This document shows, one piece after another, positions 17,427 through 25,009 of a DNA stretch of 64,000 nt (position 1 is the first letter of the stretch; every line of letters starts with the position of its first letter). Below the pieces are notes generated by a model. It had not been told where the DNA came from, did no database searches, and saw nothing but the letters and a program-made list of their open reading frames with translations. Origin of the DNA: Chloroflexota bacterium. Lineage in GTDB: Bacteria; Chloroflexota; Anaerolineae; Anaerolineales; VGOW01. The DNA lies in NCBI GenBank assembly GCA_016213135.1, contig JACRBQ010000035.1:62001-126000 (forward strand), written 5' to 3'. The position numbers and the translations under genes are program-made.

Positions 17427-18134
17427 ATGACAGACAGCGTGGCCGGCACTTCTCCCAGGGTCAGAGTAGCCATTCTCGAAGACCATCCGATCGTCATCGA
17501 CGGGTATCTCTCTCGCCTCGGCCAAACGCCCCAGATCGAGATCGTGGGCACGGCGTCTTCCGGCGTCGAGCTTGAGCCAATGCTGGCTGCCCACCCTGCC
17601 GATGTAGCGCTCCTGGATGTCGGTGTGCCCGTTGTTCCGGGCAGCCCCAATCCGTACCCCATTCTGCACGTCATCCCGCGGTTGTCTAAAATCTATCCCG
17701 ACCTCTCCATTCTGGTCATTTCCATGTTGACCGAACGGGCTTTGATCTCGGCGGTCATGGAGGCCGGAGCCAGAGGGTATTTACTCAAGGATGATGGGGC
17801 GGCTATGCGTAACCTGGGCGCTATTGTGCTTGCCGTGGCCGGCGGCGAGATCTACCTCAGCGATCAAGCGCAACAACAAATTCTCGCTCGGCAGCCCAAT
17901 GGGAAGGCAGTAGTGCTAACTCCCCGCCAACAGGAAATGCTGTCGCTGTGCGCCGCCTACCCCGATTGGTCGCTGCAGGATGTGGCTACCACACTCAACG
18001 TGGATTATTCGACCGTGCGCAACACGCTGGCCCATGCCTACTTGCGGCTGGGCGCGCGCAGCCTTGCGGCTGCCATTGCCAGGGCACGGCAGCTGGGCCT
18101 GATCACGCCGCTGCCTCCGGTAACGCTGCCCTAA
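17427..18134 (+). CDS. NarL/FixJ-type response regulator
   Basis: A 235-residue regulator. The receiver domain (residues ~12-130) has the acidic pair E18-D19, phospho-acceptor D64 in ALLDVGVP, S99 and K121 (YLLKDDG). A LuxR-type helix-turn-helix follows (LTPRQQEMLSLCAAY...LNVDYSTVRNTLAHAYLRLGA is given here in two parts). The ATG at 17427 is chosen over the GTG at 17391, which lies inside the -35 box. The histidine kinase encoded next is of the matching HisKA_3 class, so the two very likely form a pair. Confidence 0.88.
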   Translation: MTDSVAGTSPRVRVAILEDHPIVIDGYLSRLGQTPQIEIVGTASSGVELEPMLAAHPADVALLDVGVPVVPGSPNPYPILHVIPRLSKIYPDLSILVISMLTERALISAVMEAGARGYLLKDDGAAMRNLGAIVLAVAGGEIYLSDQAQQQILARQPNGKAVVLTPRQQEMLSLCAAYPDWSLQDVATTLNVDYSTVRNTLAHAYLRLGARSLAAAIARARQLGLITPLPPVTLP

Positions 18135-18352
18135 TCCGCTCCCGCTCGGCCACGCCGCCTGGCTGCCTCACACCGGCGCGAACAGTTCTTCCAGCAGGTC
18201 ATCCAACCTTCTTCGATATCTCAGGCTTGCCGGCCCAGGTCCAACGCTGCCGGCTCTTTGTGGGCTTGATGGCGATTCCTTCTGTTGCCATCTGCACCTA
18301 GAAATACCCTTATTAACCTGACCCTTGAGGCATTGCCTGGTCCGGTTTAGGA

Positions 18353-18407
18353 TATAATCCGCACGTCCTCACTTTAGGTAGTTGGCGACGACCGATTAGC
18401 CGTCGCC
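18353..18407 (+). promoter_or_regulatory. TATAAT box and leader hairpin upstream of the kinase gene
   Basis: A consensus TATAAT lies at 18353-18358 without a good -35. In the leader, GGCGACG (18384-18390) and CGTCGCC (18401-18407) form a 7-bp hairpin about 20 bases before the start codon. The rest of the 292-base gap after the response regulator shows nothing recognisable. Confidence 0.45.
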
Positions 18408-18426
18408 CCTTACCGGAAGCTTCCTA

Positions 18427-20678
18427 ATGGCAAAACAGTCGCAGCATTTCGTTCCCGTGATTGAACGGGCCGTGAGTTTGCTTGTGTTGGCTGCCCTGGT
18501 GATGTTCACATATGCCCTATTCTTTCAAGTTCCCTACCAGGGCTTTAACTTTGCCAGGAATAGCATAGTCCGCGTGTTCACCCCAGGCGAGCTTCAGCCC
18601 GGGGACGAATTGGTGCAGGTTGGGCCGGTGCCTATCCGAGCTTTCGAAGCTGACCTGCGCGAAACGATTTTCGACAACACCGCGCCCGGTGGCGTGGCGC
18701 CAATCGTTGCCCGGCGTGGTGGTCAACTGCTGACCATCCAGTGGACGCTGCCGGGGTTCAACTATGGCGAGTTTCTGGCGCGGCTCACCAGCCAATGGTG
18801 GCTGGCATTCCCGTTTTGGCTCGCCGGCGAAGTTGTTCTGCTCGCGCTGAGGCCGCGAAATACGCGCTGGCGCCTGCTCATTGCCTTCAATTCCCTGACC
18901 GCCCTCTGGCTTTCGGCCAGCAGCCTTTCGCGGTGGCATGTTTGGGAGAGCGCCATCGTGCTACGGATGGCGATCTGGTTGAGCGTGCCGGTGTACCTGC
19001 ATCTGCACTGGGTCTTCCCCAAACCGTTGGCGCCGACGCCCAAATGGGTCTGGCCGTTGCTGTATCTGGTCGGGGCGCTGCTGGCCGCGGCGCAATGGTT
19101 TCAGCTTTTGCCCGTAGACCTCTACCAATTTGGGTTCCTGTTGGCTCTGGCCGGGAGCGCACTGTTGCTGTTGGCTCACTACGTATTCAGGCCGGTTCAG
19201 CGCAGCGAGGTCCGTTTTTTGGTAGCCGCCGGGGCGTTGGCGTTGCTGCCACCCGTCGGTTTGGGTCTGCTGGTGGCCGGGGTCGGTGTTGCGGTGCCGG
19301 CGATTCTTTTGACGCTCGTCTTCCTGCCCATCCTTCCTTTCGCCTACATCTACGCCGCGTACCGCCGCCAGCTTGGCGAACTGGAACTCCGCGCCAATCA
19401 AGCAGTGGCCGTCTATCTCTTCCTGGCCGGGCTGGGCACGGTCGCTCTCACCCTGGCCGTCGCTCTCGACACTCAATTCAACTCATTTGGCGCGAACATC
19501 CTGATTGACGCAGTTTTGATCACGGTGACCGCGCTGATCGCCATCTTCGGCTTCGCGCCCTTTCAACGGTTTATCGAACGGCGCCTGCTGGGGATGCCGC
19601 TCCCCCCGGCGGAGCTGGTCGAAAGCTATGCCGAGCGCATCACCGTGAGCCTCGACCAGAAGGCCCTCGCCAAGTTGCTGACCGGGGAACTCCTCCCCAG
19701 CCTGCTCATTCGCCAGTCGGCTCTACTGCGGTTTGATGGCAACGGGTTCGACGTGGTGTACGCTGAGGGCGTGGACGCGGGTCAACTGCCCACGGTCGGT
19801 GACCGTCCCGGTTTGCTGACCCTGGCCGGGCGTTACCGCCCCCCGGCCGACGATACCTCCGCGCCCCAACCGTTCCCGTGGGTGCGGCTGGCCCTCAGCT
19901 CTCGGTGGAACAGAAACCTGTCGGCCTGTGGCTGTTGGGCCGCCGCGACCCGGAGGACTACTACTCACAGCAAGAGATCGCCGTCCTGCAATCGCTGGCC
20001 AATCAGACCGCCATCGCCCTGACCAACATCATCTACGCCGACCGCCTGCGCGCCCTGTACCAGAACGACATCGGCCAACGCGAAGCCGAACGAGGGCACC
20101 TGGCGCGTGAACTGCACGACAACGCGCTGCACCAACTGCTTATGCTCAAGCGAAGTGTCGAAGAACCGACAGCGGCGCTGGAGTTCCCGGCGGCCTACGA
20201 ACTTCTGGTGGCCGACCTGCGGCAGATCATCAGCGACCTGCGCCCGGCTACCTTGAACTATGGCTTGCGCCCGGCGCTCGACGGGCTGGTGGACGCGCTG
20301 TCTGGTCGTGACGAGAGCGGCCCGGCCATCTCGCTGGAGGTGTCGGGAGCGGGGGAAAGCTACGGCCCGGAAGTGGACCTGCACGCCTATCGCATCGTGC
20401 AGCAAGCGTGCGAGAACACCCTCGAGCATGCGCACGCCAAGACCTTGACCATTAGCGGCCGGTTGGAACCGGATTTGATTGAGCTGACGGTGGAAGATGA
20501 CGGGCAGGGGTTTGACGTAGACGCTCAGTTGGATTTGGCAAAGCTGGTGGCGCACAAGCATTTTGGGTTGGCCGGGCTATACGAACGGGCGGCCATCATC
20601 GGCGCTGAACTGCAAATAGACTCTGCGCCCGGGCGCGGCACGCGGGTAACATTGACGTGGCGCTCAAGCGCAAAGTAG
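18427..20678 (+). CDS. Sensor histidine kinase (HisKA_3), split by a frameshift
   Basis: Two overlapping frames make one kinase. 18427-20022 encodes an N-terminal membrane segment, a PDZ-like periplasmic domain (about residues 45-110), some eight membrane segments and the start of a GAF-like domain. 19878-20678, in another frame, encodes the end of that domain (SVEQKPVGLWLLG), the H-box ARELHDNALHQ, and a HATPase (CENTLEHAHA, VEDDGQGFD, GLAGLYERA, GRGTRVTL). The reading must slip by -1 near 19885-19905. A sequencing indel, a recent mutation or recoding are all possible; no classic slippery heptamer is seen. It pairs with the response regulator immediately upstream. Confidence 0.8.
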
Positions 20679-20702
20679 CCACGGCGTCGCCGGCCTGAGG
20701 GC

Positions 20703-20741
20703 AAAACAAAAAGCAGGGGCGCTGCATGTGCAACGCCCCTG
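20703..20741 (-). terminator. Rho-independent terminator downstream of tRNA-Pro
   Basis: On the minus strand, a 14-base stem (GCAGGGGCG... / ...CGCCCCTGC) with one mismatch is followed by TTTTTGTTTT. It begins about 13 bases after the tRNA 3' end. It also lies just after the kinase stop but has no T-run on the plus strand. Confidence 0.85.
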
Positions 20742-20752
20742 CCTTCATTACT

Positions 20753-20827
<75 letters not shown>

Positions 20828-20911
20828 AATGAATGCCGGCATTATAACTGAATGCCATGGGGGTAACAAGCCCGAATTGACGCTGCCGGGCAAGTCCGCT
20901 ATTCTTCACCC

Positions 20912-22000
20912 ATGCACACTCGCCTGATCATCTGCCTCGATGGGATCGACCCCGAATACCTTGAGAAATCCAGCATGCCCACGCTGGACGACCTGGGGCG
21001 GCGCGGCTGGCGGACGCTGGGGCAGGGGGCCATGCCCTCGGTCACCAACGTGAACAACGTGTCCCTGGTCACTGGCGGCCCCCCGGCGCTGCACGGCATC
21101 ACCGCAAACTATTACTACGATCGCCGCACGGGCCAGTCGGTGTACATGGAGTCCGCCGGCTTCATCCTCGCGCCGACGATGTTCGAGCGGGCCAGCGCGC
21201 ATGGCCGCCGCTCGATGGTCATCACGGCCAAAGACAAACTGCGGACGCTGATCGCGCGCGGGGCGAGCGAAGTGCTCTCGGCGGAATCGCCGCCGCCGTG
21301 GGTCGTCGAGGCCGTGGGCGCGCCGCCGCCCATCCTGTCGGTGGAAGTGAACCACTGGTTGTTCCGCGCGGCCATTGCGGCCTGCAAGCGCCAGCCGCCC
21401 GACCTGTTGTATCTGACTCTCACCGATTTTGCCCAGCACAAATATGCGCCGGAGGCAGAGCAGTCGCAAGCCAACCTGGCCGCGCTCGATTCGCTGCTGG
21501 CCGATCTGCTGAACGCCGGGCCCGAGTTTTCGGTGGTAGCCACTGCCGACCACGGCATGAGGGCCAAGACTCGCGGCCTCGACCTCGGGCAACTGCTGGC
21601 GCAAGCGGGCATCCCGTGCGAGGCCATCCCCATCATAAAAGATCGCTACGTGGTGCATCACCAAAACCTGGGGGGGTCGGCGTATGTGTATTTGGATAAC
21701 ATGGCGCAACAGGATGAGGCCGTGGCGCTGCTGAAGGCGGAGCCGGGGGTGGAATCGGTGTGGGCGCGGGATGCCGCGGCGGAGGCTTTTCAACTGCACC
21801 CCGACCGCATCGGCGATCTGTTTGTGCTGGCTACCGAGGAGGCGGTGTTCGGGGCGCTGCCGGCCGCCCGCGAAGCGGTGTCGGTGCGTTCGCACGGTTG
21901 CCTGCACACCCGCAGCGTGCCCATCATCGCCTGCGGGCCGGGCATTCCGCGCCGGCCGTTTGCTTACAACTATCAGGCCGCGAGTTGGATTCAGTGGTAG
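20912..22000 (+). CDS. phnA: Phosphonoacetate hydrolase (alkaline phosphatase superfamily)
   Basis: A 362-residue enzyme predicted to cleave phosphonoacetate to acetate and phosphate. Metal ligand D10 (CLDGIDPEY), the nucleophile T45 in MPSVTNVNN, and later ligands in LTDFAQHKYAP and TADHGM match the PhnA branch. So do the conserved TGGPPALHGI and MVITAKDKLR segments. It converges on the minus-strand operon that carries PhnX and PhnW, with 16 bases between stops. In known pathways PhnA acts after PhnW and the dehydrogenase PhnY; no PhnY is seen in this window, so substrate supply is unclear. Confidence 0.88.
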   Translation: MHTRLIICLDGIDPEYLEKSSMPTLDDLGRRGWRTLGQGAMPSVTNVNNVSLVTGGPPALHGITANYYYDRRTGQSVYMESAGFILAPTMFERASAHGRRSMVITAKDKLRTLIARGASEVLSAESPPPWVVEAVGAPPPILSVEVNHWLFRAAIAACKRQPPDLLYLTLTDFAQHKYAPEAEQSQANLAALDSLLADLLNAGPEFSVVATADHGMRAKTRGLDLGQLLAQAGIPCEAIPIIKDRYVVHHQNLGGSAYVYLDNMAQQDEAVALLKAEPGVESVWARDAAAEAFQLHPDRIGDLFVLATEEAVFGALPAAREAVSVRSHGCLHTRSVPIIACGPGIPRRPFAYNYQAASWIQW

Positions 22001-22016
22001 CGGGGTCGGGCGTCGA

Positions 22017-22892
22017 TTAGCGGGCCAGCGCGATGCACACCACGCCCAGCGTGATGATCGCTGCCGCGCCTATTCGTGAGCGGCCCGCCGGTTCGCGGAA
22101 GAAAAACGTCCCGGCCACAACGCCGATCACGATACTGATCTGCCGCACGGCAATGACGTAGCCGGCCTGCGCGCTGAGTTGATAAGCCCAGAGCACGAGC
22201 GTGTAGCCGCCGAACGCAAAGATCGAGGCGATGAGCGGCCATTTCCAAGCAGACCAGTCGATGGAATGGAGCAAAGGGCGGTCGAGGAATAGAATGACGG
22301 CCCCAAAGGTGAAGATGGAGAGCGTCGTTTCCAGCACGTTGTATTGCATCGCCGTGGCAAGACCGGGCGGATAAGCGTGGGCGGCCTGGCTGTCGGCGAC
22401 GGTGAAGCCGACGATGGCGAGGGCGGCCACGATGATCCACGCCGTGGTGCGATTCCGGTAGCGCGACCATTGGATATGCCGCCACGAGGGGTGGGGCAGA
22501 AGCAGGCACCCCACGGTCACCAGCGCCATTCCGAGCCAGCCCAGTGCGGCGGGCGGATGCCCGTGCAACACGTCGCCGGCGGCAACGATGAGAGCCGGTA
22601 TCCCGCGCGCCGCCGGATAGACGAGGGTGAAGTCGCCGCTCCCATAGGCGCGGCTCAGAGCCAGATAGTTGAAGGCGAGGAAGACGCTGCTGGCGAGGGC
22701 ATATTTCCAACTGGCGGCCAGGATCGGCGTGCCAAAGAATTCGGCGGCGATAAGCGGGCCGACGCCGACGGCGCCGATGACCAGCGAGAGTCGCAGAAAC
22801 ATATCGCTCGCGCCCTGTTTGCGGGCAATCATGTTCCACCCGGCGTTCATGGCGGCAGAGACCAGCACCAGAGCAATCGAGAAGATCGGCAT
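22017..22892 (-). CDS. EamA/DMT-family transporter
   Basis: A 291-residue protein with about ten membrane segments in two EamA repeats (MNAGWNMIARKQG... and the motif YPAARGIPALIV in the first half). It is the last gene of the minus-strand operon, 51 bases after phnX. It is predicted to move small organic solutes across the inner membrane. In this context it may carry a phosphonate, an amine or a product, which is inference. It resembles the EamA protein at 30086-30952, so the cluster is flanked by two related carriers. Confidence 0.8.
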   Translation of the reverse strand: MPIFSIALVLVSAAMNAGWNMIARKQGASDMFLRLSLVIGAVGVGPLIAAEFFGTPILAASWKYALASSVFLAFNYLALSRAYGSGDFTLVYPAARGIPALIVAAGDVLHGHPPAALGWLGMALVTVGCLLLPHPSWRHIQWSRYRNRTTAWIIVAALAIVGFTVADSQAAHAYPPGLATAMQYNVLETTLSIFTFGAVILFLDRPLLHSIDWSAWKWPLIASIFAFGGYTLVLWAYQLSAQAGYVIAVRQISIVIGVVAGTFFFREPAGRSRIGAAAIITLGVVCIALAR

Positions 22893-22943
22893 AACGAAAA
22901 CTTCCGCACGTATCTGCGGGAGCTGAAATCGCCAAGCGTTGCC

Positions 22944-23774
22944 TTACGGCCGTTCGCCGCGCGCCAGCCGGGCGTTGATGTCGTCCAGCACGGCAGGCAC
23001 GTCCTCGATGCCATCGACCACATAGTGCGCGCCGCACTTAGCCATGCGCGTGCAGGCGCGGGCCAGTTTGGCCTTGAGATCGTCCGGGGCAAGTTGGCCG
23101 ATCTCCACTTCGTTCAGTCCGATCTCGTTGCCGGTTTTGGCGAGGCCAATCGTCCACATGCCCGCGTTCAATCCTTCCTCGATGCCGGGCAGGGTGTCGT
23201 CCACTTTTACCAGCGCCTCCATGGGGTAAACGCCGAGGTTCATGGCGTTTTGCAAACACATCCACGGCTCGGGGCGGCCCGCCGGAACGTCGGTGGCGCA
23301 CACGGTCGAGTCCGGCTCGTATCCCCGTTTCTTTGCTTCGCTCAATAGCAGCTTCATCATGTCGCCGGTGTAGCCGGTGGTCGAGCCCACCTTCATCCCG
23401 CGCCGGCGAAAGTCGGCAACGGCCTCCAGCGTGCCGGGGATGAGGTCGGCGTAGTCGGCGAGGCAGGCGAGTTGCAGCGGCACAAATTCGCGGAACATGG
23501 CCTCCACGTCGTCTTCGTTTGGCCGACGGCCGTGGGCCTCCTGCCAGCGCCCGGCCACCGCCGGGGTTTGCGATATTTTGCGGATGTGAACTTTCTTGTG
23601 CGCCCCCATCGGAGCGCGGGCCTCGTCAACCGAAATGGGCACGCCCTTGCGCTTGTAGACTTCGATGAACACGACCGCCGGGGCGTAGCAGCCGTAGTCC
23701 ATCGTGGTGCCGGCCCAGTCGAGCAAAATGCCCTTCAGCGGCCCGCGATACTGGCGTTGAAAAAAGAATTCCAT
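22944..23774 (-). CDS. phnX: Phosphonoacetaldehyde hydrolase (phosphonatase)
   Basis: A 276-residue HAD-family enzyme that cleaves the C-P bond of phosphonoacetaldehyde to acetaldehyde and phosphate. The nucleophile D19 lies in DWAGTTMD, the signature of this family. The Schiff-base lysine is K60 in MGAHKKVH, with H63 at the expected spacing. ATG 23774 is preferred to upstream starts because GGAGA stands before it and the family begins with this region. It follows phnW by 37 bases in the same operon. PhnW makes its substrate. Confidence 0.95.
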   Translation of the reverse strand: MEFFFQRQYRGPLKGILLDWAGTTMDYGCYAPAVVFIEVYKRKGVPISVDEARAPMGAHKKVHIRKISQTPAVAGRWQEAHGRRPNEDDVEAMFREFVPLQLACLADYADLIPGTLEAVADFRRRGMKVGSTTGYTGDMMKLLLSEAKKRGYEPDSTVCATDVPAGRPEPWMCLQNAMNLGVYPMEALVKVDDTLPGIEEGLNAGMWTIGLAKTGNEIGLNEVEIGQLAPDDLKAKLARACTRMAKCGAHYVVDGIEDVPAVLDDINARLARGERP

Positions 23775-23811
23775 GTGGGTTCTCCTGGTTGTGAAATAGA
23801 GAGGCGTCGGA

Positions 23812-24924
23812 TCAGAATCCCATTTCGTCTTTCGTCTCGTGGATGGCGGCGAGCAGGGCGCGCACGTCGGCGGGGAAGATGCGCCCAATGCAGCCGATGC
23901 GGAAGCAGTCGGCGTTGCTCACTTTGCCGGGATAGATGACGAAGCCCTTGTCGTTGAGCCGGGTGTAGAACCGGTCGAAGTTGAAGTCCGGATGATCGGG
24001 ATAGCGGAACGAGACGATGATGTAGCCCTGATCCGCCGGGCGAAGATATTCGCGGAAGCCCAGTGGGCGCATGCCCGCCATGAGTGCGCCATAGTTGGCG
24101 CGGTAGCGCTTGGCCCGGCCCGCCACGCCGCCCTCGCCGTCCAACTCGTCGAGGGCCTGATGAAAGGCCAGCAGCGCATGGGTGGGCGGCGTAAACCGGA
24201 ATTGGCCGTTGCTCTCCAGCCCCTTCCACTGGGCCAGCATGTCGAGACTCACGGTGCGCGCCCGGCCCTCGCATTCCAGCAGCGCCTCGCGCCGGGCAAT
24301 GATGAACCCGAATCCCGGCACGCCCTCGATGCACTTGTTGGCCGAGGACACGATGAAGTCGATGTCGCCCTCGGCCAGGTTTATGGGCACGCCGCCGAAG
24401 CTGCTCATGGCATCCACGATGAAGCGGCGATGATGTTTCCTTTTGACCAACGCGCCAATGGCCTCGATGGGATTGATGAGACCGGTGGTGGTTTCGGAGT
24501 GGACAACGGCCACATGGGTGATGGAAGCGTCCTTCGAGAGGGTTTCGTCAATATCGGCCAGAGCCGGTTGGCGATCTTCGGGATAGGTCAACGCCACGAT
24601 GTCAATCTTGTGCGCGCGGGCAATTTGAATGATGCGCTGCCCGTACGCCCCGTTGGCGATGGCGAGCAGTTTGCCGCCGGGGGGCAGGGCGGTGGAGAGG
24701 ACGGCCTCCACGCTGAACGTGCCGCTGCCCTGCATGAGGATGGCTTCGTACTCCGGCGAGGCCACCCCGCCCAAAGCCGGCAGGCGACGGCGAATGTCTT
24801 TCACCAGTTCGACGAACTCGAAATCGCGCGAGCCGAGGTCGCGCTGCATGGCCTGCTTGACGGTGCGGCTGGTGGTGAGCGGGCCGGGGGTGAAGAGGGG
24901 TTTGTCTTTGGCAGTAGAGATCAT
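23812..24924 (-). CDS. phnW: 2-aminoethylphosphonate:pyruvate aminotransferase
   Basis: A 370-residue class V PLP aminotransferase that converts 2-aminoethylphosphonate plus pyruvate to phosphonoacetaldehyde plus alanine. The N-terminus LFTPGPLTTSRTVKQAM is characteristic, and the PLP lysine is near residue 197 in SSANKCIEGVPG. An upstream ATG (24942) exists, but AGGAGG sits just before ATG 24924, which is chosen. The gene lies 85 bases after the flavoprotein gene and 37 before phnX, completing the standard PhnWX route. Confidence 0.93.
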   Translation of the reverse strand: MISTAKDKPLFTPGPLTTSRTVKQAMQRDLGSRDFEFVELVKDIRRRLPALGGVASPEYEAILMQGSGTFSVEAVLSTALPPGGKLLAIANGAYGQRIIQIARAHKIDIVALTYPEDRQPALADIDETLSKDASITHVAVVHSETTTGLINPIEAIGALVKRKHHRRFIVDAMSSFGGVPINLAEGDIDFIVSSANKCIEGVPGFGFIIARREALLECEGRARTVSLDMLAQWKGLESNGQFRFTPPTHALLAFHQALDELDGEGGVAGRAKRYRANYGALMAGMRPLGFREYLRPADQGYIIVSFRYPDHPDFNFDRFYTRLNDKGFVIYPGKVSNADCFRIGCIGRIFPADVRALLAAIHETKDEMGF

Positions 24925-25009
24925 GGCGCCTCCTGCTTTCATGTGAGTACCGCGCCCTTCGACTGCGGCGCGAACAACACGCGCCTCCGCTCAGGGTGCT
25001 GGTAGTTGT

